From: Desulfobulbaceae bacterium S3730MH12
GTDB lineage: Bacteria > Desulfobacterota > Desulfobulbia > Desulfobulbales > Desulfocapsaceae
Direction of reading: 5' to 3'
DNA length: 33,053 nt
Assembly: GCA_001750925.1 (NCBI GenBank)
Contig: MAXH01000246.1
Coordinates: forward strand, 1 to 33,053
Below are positions 18,550-26,824 of the stretch, piece by piece. Numbering within the stretch: position 1 is the stretch's first letter; every line of letters begins with the position of its first letter. The translations under genes were made by a program, and so were the position numbers. Under the pieces are notes generated by a model. It was given only the letters and a program-made list of their open reading frames with translations, searched no databases and was not told the origin of the DNA.

Positions 18550-19794
18550 ATGAGTGAAGAATCAGTTTTCAAAAATAAGGCTAAAGAGCTATACGGCCTT
18601 TTCTGTGAAAAGGAGTGGAACCCCTATATTACTGGTGTCGTAGTTGCTTTTCTATCGGTAATGATAATGGCCTGGTGGAGACCGTGGGGGGCTGTTGGAG
18701 CTATCAGGAACTGGGGGGACTGGATAATGTTCGGGGGCGCCAGTATTTTTGGCTCGAATGGGGCTATTTTCGGGTTTTATGATGAAGCTCCACGGTCAAT
18801 TTTTGTGAATTCGGGTTCTGTTATAGGTATAGGTTTTGTTGCCGGTGCATTTATCTCTGCCTGCCTGGGAAAGGATTTTGCTTTGAGGATCCCACCATAT
18901 CGAGAAATGGTGAAAGCAGTAATTGCCGGTATTTTGATGGGAATTGGGGCAACTTTAGCCGGTGGATGTAATGTTGGTGGTTTCTATAATGCAATCGGGA
19001 ATTTCGGTGCCAACGGGTTCGCCATGATGTTTGGTCTTGTTTTTGGTGTTATTCTTGGTCTCAAGCTTCTTTACCTGGAAATGGAGTATATTACCTGGGG
19101 TGAAGGTGGTTCGAAAACCATTAGTTTTTCATCAAAGGTAGTCTATATAATGGGAACAGTATGTACCTTGGTTCTTATTGCCGCAGCTTACATATATGCG
19201 GGCAATGAAGACAGCGACTATATTGCGTCGTTGAGTGGTATAATACTTATTGCCGCAGCTCTTGGATATACCATGCAGCGAGGTCGGTGGTGTATGGTGC
19301 AGGGATTCCGTGAACCACATATGACCGGTGACTGTACTCTGGCTAAATCTGTTATGCTGTCGATAGTTATCGTGGCAATTGGTGCTGCAGTATTGAAATA
19401 TGCTGTTCCAATGAGAGCTGAAGGAGAGGCGGTACTGGCACCCCTTAATTATGTTCGGGGTACATTTGGCTGGGGCGGCGTTGTCGGTGGGTTTGTTTTT
19501 GGTCTTGGTGCCATGTTTGCCGGTGGTTGCGGCTCTGGAACATTGTGGCGTGTTGGCGAGGGGCAGGTTAAACTTATGATAGTTGTGCCTTTTTTTGGTA
19601 TAGTCTCGTCCGTTATGACTGCCTGGTTCAGGGATAATGATTTTGAGGCGGACGGGGTTCTCGGGTCCTATGTTTATATGCCTGATATTCTGGGTTATGG
19701 GCCAACACTTCTGGTTATCGGCCTTGCAATGATCGCCTGGTATCTTGTTGTCACCTGGAACGAAGAAACCAATAAATTGATAGTACCGATGTGA
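18550..19794 (+). CDS. YeeE/YedE-family sulfur (thiosulfate) transporter
   Basis: A membrane protein of the YeeE/YedE family, whose best-known member (TsuA) imports thiosulfate using conserved cysteines. The start is at the ATG at 18550, with GGGAGAG before it; a TTG at 18481 would add 23 unlikely residues. The 414-residue protein has many hydrophobic segments (about ten) and internal duplication: GGCNVGG (138-144, Cys140) and GGCGSGT (325-331, Cys327) are equivalent pore motifs, while GRWCMVQGFREPHMTGDC (245-262, Cys248 and Cys262) resembles the second conserved pair. It is divergent from tusA. The likely role is to import a sulfur compound or hand sulfur to TusA. A strong terminator follows. 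Confidence 0.9.
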   Translation: MSEESVFKNKAKELYGLFCEKEWNPYITGVVVAFLSVMIMAWWRPWGAVGAIRNWGDWIMFGGASIFGSNGAIFGFYDEAPRSIFVNSGSVIGIGFVAGAFISACLGKDFALRIPPYREMVKAVIAGILMGIGATLAGGCNVGGFYNAIGNFGANGFAMMFGLVFGVILGLKLLYLEMEYITWGEGGSKTISFSSKVVYIMGTVCTLVLIAAAYIYAGNEDSDYIASLSGIILIAAALGYTMQRGRWCMVQGFREPHMTGDCTLAKSVMLSIVIVAIGAAVLKYAVPMRAEGEAVLAPLNYVRGTFGWGGVVGGFVFGLGAMFAGGCGSGTLWRVGEGQVKLMIVVPFFGIVSSVMTAWFRDNDFEADGVLGSYVYMPDILGYGPTLLVIGLAMIAWYLVVTWNEETNKLIVPM

Positions 19795-19818
19795 CACTGT
19801 AAAAAAGGTAGAAATAGA

Positions 19819-19861
19819 AGCGCAATTTCACCCTGCAGTGAGATTGCGCTTTTTCTTTTTT
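19819..19861 (+). terminator. Terminator of yedE
   Basis: The 13-base arms 19819-19831 and 19838-19850 pair with a single wobble around CCTGCA and are followed by TTTTCTTTTT. It lies 25 bases past the stop codon of the transporter. Confidence 0.9.
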
Positions 19862-19891
19862 ACTCCCAGGAAAATCAGGAGTAAGACACCA

Positions 19892-20956
19892 ATGAGAAAG
19901 ACAGCAATTTTTAGAGACAATCTCTTTTTATCCCATGATCCCGGATACAACCATATTGAATCACCCGAGCGGATAAGGACGATATTTAACCTGCTGGATA
20001 AAATGCAGGAGATGGGAGAACTGATTGAACCATCGTTTCATTCGGCATCCGGAGATCTTCTTCGTTTAAACCATTCAGACGCTCTCATTGAAACTGTAGC
20101 TGCAACATCGGGCCAAATGTATTCAGTTCTTGATGCGGACACTCTTACCTCAAAAGAGAGTTATAGTGCAGCATGCCTTGCAGTCGGGGCTGTGGTGAAA
20201 GGGGTAGACCTTCTCTTTCAAGGTGAAATAGATAACGGTTTTGCCCTGGTCAGACCTCCGGGCCACCATGCTGAAAAACATAGATCCATGGGGTTTTGTC
20301 TCTTTAATAATGTAGCCATTGCTGCCCACCATGCCATTCAAAATTGCGGCGTTAACAGGGTAATGATTGTTGACTGGGATGTACACCATGGCAATGGAAC
20401 ACAGAATTCGTTTTATGATACTGATAAGGTGCTCTATATATCAACACACCAGTATCCTCTCTACCCGGGTACCGGATCTCTGGCAGAAACAGGATCAGGA
20501 CGGGGGGAAGGGTATACTATCAATATCCCTCTTCCGGGTGGTCAGGGGGATGTTGAATATGCTAATATTTTTAACACCTTAGTGGCACCTGTATGTCTGG
20601 AATATCAACCGGAGCTTATTCTTGTATCGGCGGGTTTTGATACATTTATTGAAGACAGTATCAGCTCAATGCAACTTACGCATAACGGGTTTGCTTATAT
20701 GACCAGGGTTATGGTTGAATTGGCAGAAACAGTGTGTAATGGGAAACTGTTAATTTCTCTCGAGGGAGGTTATAGCCTTGCCGGGATGAACAGAGGGGTT
20801 TTCGCGGTTCTCAGTGAATTGGCAGGCAATGATTTAAAAAATGTGCTTCCGGCAAAGGTTGATGAAAAAATATGCTGTCTGCTGGGAAAGGAAAAGAGTG
20901 CGCACACGGTGGTTGAGATGGCAAGGGACGTTGCAAAAACATATTGGAAAATGTAA
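19892..20956 (+). CDS. Histone deacetylase family protein (acetylpolyamine/AcuC-like amidohydrolase)
   Basis: A zinc-dependent deacetylase of the HDAC/AcuC/HdaH superfamily, removing acetyl groups from lysines or polyamines; the substrate is not known. With the ATG at 19892 (AGGAG ten bases upstream) the product is 354 residues; a GTG at 19838 would lie inside the terminator. Active-site motifs: RPPGHHAE (121-128, general-base His), DWDVHHGNGT (161-170) with zinc ligands in D-V-H, SAGFD (246-250, zinc ligand Asp), and LEGGYSL near the C-terminus with the catalytic tyrosine. Bacterial examples include acetoin-utilisation AcuC and acetylpolyamine amidohydrolase. Together with a terminator upstream, it appears to be a separate transcription unit. 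Confidence 0.93.
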   Translation: MRKTAIFRDNLFLSHDPGYNHIESPERIRTIFNLLDKMQEMGELIEPSFHSASGDLLRLNHSDALIETVAATSGQMYSVLDADTLTSKESYSAACLAVGAVVKGVDLLFQGEIDNGFALVRPPGHHAEKHRSMGFCLFNNVAIAAHHAIQNCGVNRVMIVDWDVHHGNGTQNSFYDTDKVLYISTHQYPLYPGTGSLAETGSGRGEGYTINIPLPGGQGDVEYANIFNTLVAPVCLEYQPELILVSAGFDTFIEDSISSMQLTHNGFAYMTRVMVELAETVCNGKLLISLEGGYSLAGMNRGVFAVLSELAGNDLKNVLPAKVDEKICCLLGKEKSAHTVVEMARDVAKTYWKM

Positions 20957-21055
20957 ACTCGAAGGATGCAGGCTTGAAAAGATGGAACAGGAGACGTATA
21001 AAAACAAGGAAAAACCACACGGCTCAAAAATTTATGATCCGGTTGGAGATATTTT

Positions 21056-22171
21056 TTGAACAAAGACACCACTAAAATACTTATAGCTGATGACGATCTG
21101 ATGGTTCGCTCCACAGTATCCCAAATACTGGAAATGTTTGGTTATCAGGTGGACACAGTAGCAAGCGGCGAGGAAGTGATAGCAGCTGTAAACGACAGCT
21201 ATGATGTGATTATTCTGGATATCACTATGCCGGACATGGATGGTTTTGAAACCATGAACCAGCTCAACAGGCTGGATTTTGACATTCCTGTTTTATTTCT
21301 TACCGGGGCTGGTTCTATGGACTACGCGGTAAAAGCTATTAACCTGGGTGCTTACGATTTTCTTACGAAACCGATTGAAGATCTGGATATTTTCAATGTA
21401 AAGATTCGAAGAGCTGTGGAGAAGAGGATGTATGTGCTTAGGGAGAGGCAATATAAAGCTGCCCTTGAGGACGACATCCAGGAAAAAGCTAAACAGCTTG
21501 AAGAGCAGAATAAACTGCTTCTTACCTACAGTAACAGCCTCGAAAATGCGACTGTGCAGTTAATGGCCAGCCTCCAGAATGCAATGGAGGAGAAAGACTA
21601 CTATACAGCCGGTCACACCAAACGTGTCACTGAGTATGCGCTGATGTTGGGTGGGGCGATGGAGCTGAGTGAAAATGATATTGTTGTTTTAGGACGTTCT
21701 GCTCAGTTTCATGATATCGGAAAGCTGGTAATTGATCTCTCGTGTATCCAGAAGCCGGGGAAACTGACTGATGAAGAATGGGTACTTATCAGGAAACACC
21801 CAACAGTCGGGGCAAACATCATAAAACCGTTGGGCTTTATGGAGAAAGAGCAGTTTATAATACGACATCATCACGAGAGGGTCGATGGAAAGGGATATCC
21901 GGCAGGATTGACCGGTGATGAACTCGACGATCTCACAAAAATTATTACCGTTGTAGATAGTTTCGATGCCATGACATCCCAGAGAAATTACAGGAAAAAC
22001 AAGGTTATGGAAGAGGCGGTAGAGGAGCTGTTCAAATGCAGTGGAACTCAATTTGATTCGGCGATTGTCGAGACATTCTCCCAGGCCATAGTTGATTTTA
22101 AACCTGTAAAAAATGGTTTTTCGGGAGAACCCCTGGAAAAACTCTACGAGCAGAATAATAATTTTAAATAA
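21056..22171 (+). CDS. Response regulator with HD-GYP cyclic-di-GMP phosphodiesterase domain
   Basis: A 371-residue two-domain signalling protein. The receiver domain (1-125) has the acidic pair DDD (12-14), phospho-acceptor Asp55 (IILDITMPD), Thr83 and Lys105 (KPI). A coiled linker follows (130-165), then an HD-GYP domain: HDIGK (219-223) and the signature HHHERVDGKGYPAGL (271-285). Such proteins break down cyclic-di-GMP, often affecting motility and biofilms, and their activity is set by phosphorylation. The start is a TTG at 21056 with GGAG before it. No dedicated histidine kinase is next to it; the hybrid kinase 8 kb to the right could be a partner but this is only a guess. Confidence 0.93.
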   Translation: MNKDTTKILIADDDLMVRSTVSQILEMFGYQVDTVASGEEVIAAVNDSYDVIILDITMPDMDGFETMNQLNRLDFDIPVLFLTGAGSMDYAVKAINLGAYDFLTKPIEDLDIFNVKIRRAVEKRMYVLRERQYKAALEDDIQEKAKQLEEQNKLLLTYSNSLENATVQLMASLQNAMEEKDYYTAGHTKRVTEYALMLGGAMELSENDIVVLGRSAQFHDIGKLVIDLSCIQKPGKLTDEEWVLIRKHPTVGANIIKPLGFMEKEQFIIRHHHERVDGKGYPAGLTGDELDDLTKIITVVDSFDAMTSQRNYRKNKVMEEAVEELFKCSGTQFDSAIVETFSQAIVDFKPVKNGFSGEPLEKLYEQNNNFK

Positions 22172-22227
22172 TTTATGAAGGTTTTTACTTATCCATCGAA
22201 ACTGAGGTTTTTACGAACTTATCATTT

Positions 22228-22512
22228 ATGAATATCACTAAGAAAGAAGTTGAGCATGTGGCGAACCTGGCAAGGTTGACTCTGTCCGATGAGGATTTAG
22301 ACGTAATGACAGGGCAACTGGACACTATTTTGTCATATGTGGACAAGCTTGGAGAACTGGATACCGGCAAGGTAGAACCGACAACACATGTTTTTTCTGT
22401 AACAAATGCTTTTCGTGAAGATCGTGTAACTGAGTCACTTTCCCGGGAAGAATCTCTTGCTAATGCCCCTCAGCAGAATGGTGAGAGTTTTCAGGTCCCC
22501 AAAATTATCTAA
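22228..22512 (+). CDS. gatC: Aspartyl/glutamyl-tRNA amidotransferase subunit C
   Basis: GatC is the small scaffold subunit of GatCAB, which turns Glu-tRNA(Gln) and, in some organisms, Asp-tRNA(Asn) into Gln-tRNA(Gln) and Asn-tRNA(Asn). The 94-residue length and pattern (KEVEHVANLARLTLSDEDLDVM, then IL-YVDKLGELDTGKVEPTTHVF) are typical, and it ends in FQVPKII. gatA follows after 79 bases. gatB is not in the window. The Shine-Dalgarno is weak (GAACTTATC region). Confidence 0.95.
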   Translation: MNITKKEVEHVANLARLTLSDEDLDVMTGQLDTILSYVDKLGELDTGKVEPTTHVFSVTNAFREDRVTESLSREESLANAPQQNGESFQVPKII

Positions 22513-22591
22513 CCCGACTATTCGGAAAACTTTCAGTTGCGCTGCTATAAAGGCTTTGTAATCGGGAGCCAGAGAGGTACTGCAAAACATA

Positions 22592-24049
22592 ATGAAACCC
22601 TACGAATTAACCATTGCCCAGGCAGTGAAAAAAATGGCAGCTGGAGAGTTCACTGCAGTTGAGCTGACAGAGAGCTGCCTGGGCAGAATTGAAAAAATAG
22701 ATAAAAAGCTACAAGCTTTTATTACCGTTGACAGGGAGGGTGCCCTCAGTCAGGCGATAGCGGCGGATAAAAAGCGAAGCGCAGGAAAGGCTGGTGCCCT
22801 CTGTGGTATTCCTCTTTCCATAAAGGATCTTCTCTGTACAAAAGGTGTAAAAACCACCTGTGGTTCCAAAATACTGGAGAACTATATCCCTCCCTACGAT
22901 GCAACCGTCGTTGACAGGATCAGGAAAGAGGGTGGGGTGATTCTGGGTAAGGTTGCCATGGATGAGTTTGCCATGGGCTCCACATCAGAGACCTGTGCTT
23001 TCGGTGTACCGCAGAACCCAGTCAAGAGCGGGTATGTTACCGGAGGATCCTCCGGTGGTTCGGCTGCGTCTGTTGCTTCACTGGAATGTCTAGGGTCTCT
23101 GGGATCAGACACTGGTGGATCTATAAGACAACCGGCATCTCTTTGCGGAGTTGTCGGCATGAAACCGACCTATGGCAGAGTTTCCCGGTTTGGCCTTACA
23201 GCATTCGCATCTTCCCTTGATCAGGTTGGTCCTCTTTCCCGGAGTGTTACGGATTGCGCCACCTTGATGAACGTAATCAGCGCCTATGATAAGAAGGATT
23301 CTACATCGGTTCGGAAAGCTACTCCTGATTTCACCTCATCCCTGAAAAAGGGGCTTGACGGGGTTCGTGTGGGAATACCTCTGGAGTATTTCAAACAGGG
23401 GCTGGATCCTGAAGTTGAGCACGTCGTACAAAATAGTATTGAGGTGTTAAGGAGTGGCGGGGCGGAACTGGTTGATATTTCTCTTCCCCACACCGAATAC
23501 TGTGTTGCCTCTTACTACCTTATCGCTTCCTCCGAGGCAAGCTCTAACCTTGCCAGATATGATGGTGTCATATACGGGTACAGGGATCAGCAGGCGGATT
23601 CTTTGCTTGATATGTATAAACAGACACGCTCTCAAGGTTTTGGCGCCGAGGTGAAGCGACGTATTCTTATCGGCACCTATGCCCTGTCCTCCGGCTATTA
23701 TGATGCCTATTACAAAAAAGCCTCCCAGGTGAGAACACTGATTCTAGGTGACTACAAAAAAGCATATGAAAAGTGTGATATTCTGATCTCCCCCGTCACA
23801 CCAACACCGGCATGGAAAATGGGTGAAAATAGTGACGACCCGTTGGCCATGTATTTATCTGATATACTGACTATTTCGGCCAATCTCGCGGGTGTTCCCG
23901 GGCTTTCCGTTCCGGGAGGATTTACCGGCACAGGATTACCTGTGGGAATCCAGGTTCAGGGAGATCATTTCGGGGAAGAAAAACTGATCCAGGCGGCATA
24001 TCACCTTGAGCAGGAACTTAACCTCGAATTACCACCGCTGGATATCTGA
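22592..24049 (+). CDS. gatA: Aspartyl/glutamyl-tRNA amidotransferase subunit A
   Basis: The glutaminase subunit of GatCAB, which releases ammonia from glutamine for tRNA amidation. At 485 residues it is standard. The amidase-signature triad is intact: Lys78 (PLSIKDLL), the cis serine Ser153 in GGSSGGSAAS, and nucleophile Ser177 in SDTGGSIRQPAS, matching the spacing in characterised GatA proteins. The gene is downstream of gatC, with a GC-rich hairpin (24055-24073) after the stop. Most bacteria without a Gln-tRNA synthetase need it, so the genome probably encodes gatB elsewhere. Confidence 0.97.
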   Translation: MKPYELTIAQAVKKMAAGEFTAVELTESCLGRIEKIDKKLQAFITVDREGALSQAIAADKKRSAGKAGALCGIPLSIKDLLCTKGVKTTCGSKILENYIPPYDATVVDRIRKEGGVILGKVAMDEFAMGSTSETCAFGVPQNPVKSGYVTGGSSGGSAASVASLECLGSLGSDTGGSIRQPASLCGVVGMKPTYGRVSRFGLTAFASSLDQVGPLSRSVTDCATLMNVISAYDKKDSTSVRKATPDFTSSLKKGLDGVRVGIPLEYFKQGLDPEVEHVVQNSIEVLRSGGAELVDISLPHTEYCVASYYLIASSEASSNLARYDGVIYGYRDQQADSLLDMYKQTRSQGFGAEVKRRILIGTYALSSGYYDAYYKKASQVRTLILGDYKKAYEKCDILISPVTPTPAWKMGENSDDPLAMYLSDILTISANLAGVPGLSVPGGFTGTGLPVGIQVQGDHFGEEKLIQAAYHLEQELNLELPPLDI

Positions 24050-24054
24050 TAAAA

Positions 24055-24073
24055 TGGGCGGCTTTCCCGCCCA
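24055..24073 (+). terminator. GC-rich hairpin between gatA and hisC
   Basis: TGGGCGG (24055-24061) and CCGCCCA (24067-24073) form a 7-bp stem around CTTTC. There is no T-run, so termination may be weak or the hairpin may only stabilise the gatA transcript. Confidence 0.45.
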
Positions 24074-24093
24074 CTACTTTACGTGAAGATCAG

Positions 24094-25206
24094 TTGAAAC
24101 TTATTATTCCGGATAATATTGCATCTATTACACCGTATCCGCCGGGAAAGCCTATTGATGAGCTTGAGCGTGAGTATGGCATCAGTGACTCTATAAAACT
24201 CGCCTCAAACGAGAACCCCTGGGGACCATCACCTGAGGTGGTGGGGGCTCTACGTCTAGAGCTTTCCAACCTGAACAGGTACCCTGATGGATCGTGTTAT
24301 TATCTTGCTCAAGCAATCGCCTCAAAATTTGAGGTTGATCCTGCTGAGATCGTTTTAGGGAATGGCTCCAATGAGGTAATTGAGTTTCTGGTAAAAGCGT
24401 TTGTGCGGGAGGGGGATGAGGTTATCACAAGTCACCCCTCTTTCCTGATGTATCAGAAGTTTGTCCAGGTGCGGGGTGGTATCAATCATATAGTTCCATT
24501 GCGGGGTATGAAGCATGATCTGGAGACTATTCGAGAAACAATATCCGCAAAGACAAGGCTCATTTTTATTGACAATCCGAACAATCCGACAGGAACAATA
24601 ATCGAGCCGTTAGAGTTGCATAGTTTTTTAGGGAAAGTGCCTGAAACTGTTATCGTTGTTCTGGATGAAGCATATGTGGATTTTATGGATATAAGTTCCC
24701 GGGTCGATCCCCACCCCCTTATACGAAACAGTGAGGACCGCTGCCCGGTTGTCCTGTTGAGAACGTTTTCAAAGGCATACGGTCTGTCTGGTTTGCGTGT
24801 GGGGTTCGGGCTCATGGCCAGGGAAGTTGCCTCTTGTCTGCATAAGGTTCGCCAACCCTTTAATATTAACCAGTTGGCTCAAGTTGGTGCCAGGGCAGCC
24901 CTGGAAGATGAAGACTATTTTCAACAGACTCTGGCTAAGACGAGGAGAGGGTTGAGTGTTTTGGCCGCAGGGGTGGAAAAGCTTGGCTGTATAAGTTACC
25001 CTTCGCAGACGAATTTTTTCTTGATCGATGTCAGGGGAAATGGGGATGACTTGTACCGGGCAATGCTCCATAAGGGGGTTATAATCCGTTCTATGAGCAG
25101 CTATGGGTTCCCGGATTTTATTCGGGTTACTGTTGGTACAGAGGAGGAAAACACTAGATTTTTGGCAGCTCTGGCTGACTGCCTGGCTGATCTTGGTTAT
25201 GTTTAA
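24094..25206 (+). CDS. hisC: Histidinol-phosphate aminotransferase
   Basis: PLP-dependent enzyme of histidine synthesis that makes histidinol phosphate from imidazole acetol phosphate. The 370-residue protein has the N-terminal signature DNIASITPYPPGKPIDEL, LASNENPWGPSP, DNPNNPTG and the PLP-binding Lys227 in TFSKAYGLSGLRVGFG. The start is a TTG at 24094, consistent with the family's usual N-terminus. It overlaps cmk by eight bases. The only other his-related gene expected is elsewhere; none is seen here. The GatA-HisC-Cmk order looks like a housekeeping cluster. Confidence 0.94.
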   Translation: MKLIIPDNIASITPYPPGKPIDELEREYGISDSIKLASNENPWGPSPEVVGALRLELSNLNRYPDGSCYYLAQAIASKFEVDPAEIVLGNGSNEVIEFLVKAFVREGDEVITSHPSFLMYQKFVQVRGGINHIVPLRGMKHDLETIRETISAKTRLIFIDNPNNPTGTIIEPLELHSFLGKVPETVIVVLDEAYVDFMDISSRVDPHPLIRNSEDRCPVVLLRTFSKAYGLSGLRVGFGLMAREVASCLHKVRQPFNINQLAQVGARAALEDEDYFQQTLAKTRRGLSVLAAGVEKLGCISYPSQTNFFLIDVRGNGDDLYRAMLHKGVIIRSMSSYGFPDFIRVTVGTEEENTRFLAALADCLADLGYV

Positions 25207-25885
25207 AAAGCAAAATATTGTTACCATTGACGGCCCGGCCGGCGTGGGAAAATCAACAGTAAGCAGGAAGGTTGCCGGTGCAACCGGATATACCTATCTT
25301 GATACTGGAGCAATGTATCGAGCTGTGGGTCTTTACCTGGATCGGCTCGGTGTAAACCTTGATGAATCTGAAGATGTTTCCCGCAGCCTTGATGAATTAA
25401 GGATGCAGCTGCTCCCGGCTGTTGATGATCAGAGTGATATTTGTGTCCTGCTCGGCGGTGAAGATGTAAGTGATATCATTCGTACCCCGGCAATGGCCAT
25501 GGTAGCTTCCCGGGTTTCCGCTATCCCTTCGGTGAGGGAAAAATTGACAGAAATGCAAAGAGTTTTGGGGGCGGAGGGCAGGGTTGTGGCCGAGGGAAGA
25601 GATACCGGCACAGTGGTTTTTCCTATGGCAAAACATAAATTTTTTCTTGATGCCGATCCCCGGGAAAGAGCACGCAGGCGTGTTGAGCAGCTTCGGCAGA
25701 AGGGGATGGAGGTGGATGAGGCGGAAATCCTGGCTATGACTCTTAAGCGTGATAAAAATGATCGTGAACGGAAGATTGCTCCACTTAAAGCGGCAAAGGA
25801 TGCTATGAAAATCGAGACTACAAATATCTCGATTGATGAAGTGGTTGAAAAAATTCTGCAGAAAATTTCTAACCCTGACGAGTAG
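25199..25885 (+). CDS. cmk: Cytidylate kinase
   Basis: Phosphorylates CMP/dCMP to diphosphates in nucleotide recycling. The start ATG at 25199 lies inside the hisC end; an upstream frame from 25103 would add 32 residues that merely translate hisC sequence out of frame. The 228-residue protein begins with the P-loop GPAGVGKSTVS, followed by YLDTGAMYRAVGLYL, then GRDTGTVVFPMAKHKFFLDA and RDKNDRERKIAPLKAAKDA, all signature segments. It is translationally coupled to hisC and is followed by a convergent hairpin before pal. Confidence 0.96.
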   Translation: MFKKQNIVTIDGPAGVGKSTVSRKVAGATGYTYLDTGAMYRAVGLYLDRLGVNLDESEDVSRSLDELRMQLLPAVDDQSDICVLLGGEDVSDIIRTPAMAMVASRVSAIPSVREKLTEMQRVLGAEGRVVAEGRDTGTVVFPMAKHKFFLDADPRERARRRVEQLRQKGMEVDEAEILAMTLKRDKNDRERKIAPLKAAKDAMKIETTNISIDEVVEKILQKISNPDE

Positions 25886-25896
25886 CAGGAAGATGA

Positions 25897-25929
25897 TTTC
25901 TCCGGCACAGGAGAGCTGTGCCGGAGGAA
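25897..25929. terminator. Long hairpin between convergent cmk and pal
   Basis: CTCCGGCACAG (25900-25910) pairs perfectly with CTGTGCCGGAG (25916-25926) around GAGAG, and three flanking pairs extend it to about 14 bp. No strict T-run follows, but the stem lies exactly between two converging genes. Confidence 0.65.
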
Positions 25930-25942
25930 AGGAAAGATTTTA

Positions 25943-26569
25943 TTATTCTATAACAAAATCTGCACGTCTGTTCTGACTGTAGGCATCCTCGTCCTGTCCC
26001 GGGAAGAGAGGTTTCTCTTCGCCATAGGAAAGGGTCCTGATTCTTGAGGGGTCCACGCCCAGGTCAATTAAAAACTGCTGGGTGTTGATAGATCTTCTTT
26101 CACCAAGGGCGAGGTTATACTCATTGGTTCCCCTTTCATCGCAGTTTCCTTCAATAATTACTGCTGTTCCCGGAACTGAGTTAAGGTACTCCGCGTTGCG
26201 CACTATTACGTCCGTCATATCCGTTGTGATTGCGGCCCGATCGAAGTCAAAATAGATAGGGTAGAGGTTGTCCGAGGATCTTCCGTGTACTCGTTTATAT
26301 TCGTCTGTCTGGTTGTCAAGTGCATTGGCGGATCCACCAGCGATACTACCTGCAGCGGTATCATCAAGTGTACCTTCAGTGGGCATATTTTCCTCAGAAT
26401 ACCCGCCTTCTGCTGAGGGATAGCTGATATCTTTGCCGCCGGACATTGACCCGGAAGAGCCTGCTGAAGTTGGGGGGACAACTGTTTTGGGGCTGCAACC
26501 GACCCCCAAAAGGACAAGTGAGCCAAGAAGGGACGAGAGTACAATTGATGTGTAGAACCTTTTTTTCAT
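25943..26569 (-). CDS. pal: Peptidoglycan-associated lipoprotein Pal
   Basis: An outer-membrane lipoprotein that ties the envelope together in the Tol-Pal system. The start at 26569 (AGGAG before the ATG) gives a lipoprotein signal MKKRFYTSIVLSSLLGSLVL with lipidation Cys25 (LGVGC); an upstream ATG at 26605 would add 12 residues before the signal. A low-complexity Ser/Gly linker follows, then an OmpA-like domain with the typical YFDFDRAAI, EGNCDERGTNEYNLALGERR (peptidoglycan-binding) and NRRADFVI. At 208 residues it is longer than the usual 160-180 because of the linker. No tolB or tolA is present here. The gene supports a Gram-negative (diderm) host. Confidence 0.93.
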   Translation of the reverse strand: MKKRFYTSIVLSSLLGSLVLLGVGCSPKTVVPPTSAGSSGSMSGGKDISYPSAEGGYSEENMPTEGTLDDTAAGSIAGGSANALDNQTDEYKRVHGRSSDNLYPIYFDFDRAAITTDMTDVIVRNAEYLNSVPGTAVIIEGNCDERGTNEYNLALGERRSINTQQFLIDLGVDPSRIRTLSYGEEKPLFPGQDEDAYSQNRRADFVIE

Positions 26570-26778
26570 GATTTCTCCTGTTTCCACGTAGGGATGGATG
26601 GGCACTTCTGAATAGTTGCATAAAAATTATGGTACAGTTTAGCCGTAATAACAAAGAGGTCAAGCATAAATTGCCAAGTGGATAATTCTATTTACCTGTT
26701 GCCTATCAACTTTTATAATGGTATTGCGATGGCAAGCGCCCGGGATGTTCAGGCAAAAACAATCTACTTACCATCTTC

Positions 26779-26800
26779 TAACCAACCCTGTGGTTGGTTA
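26779..26800 (+). promoter_or_regulatory. Leader hairpin upstream of rlmKL
   Basis: TAACCAACC (26779-26787) and GGTTGGTTA (26792-26800) form a perfect 9-bp stem with a 4-base loop, 24 bases before the chosen rlmKL start. No T-run follows, so it may affect translation or RNA stability rather than termination. Confidence 0.45.
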
Positions 26801-26824
26801 ACACCCGGTCGCGGGGTACGAAAT

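Noticed and set aside
19132-19797. 221-residue minus-strand frame over the yedE gene
   Set aside because: Rich in His, Thr and Asn as expected of an antisense reading of a membrane-protein gene; no domain seen.
19838-19891. Longer start (GTG) for the HDAC-family gene
   Set aside because: The extra codons translate the terminator arm and T-run of the transporter gene; the ATG at 19892 has a Shine-Dalgarno.
22179-22214. Direct repeat AGGTTTTTAC before gatC (22179-22188 and 22205-22214)
   Set aside because: Ten bases with a T-run, likely chance; no regulator is suggested.
26678-26824. Upstream extension of RlmKL
   Set aside because: Adds 49 residues absent from the family and reads through a 9-bp hairpin; the ATG at 26825 fits the known N-terminus.
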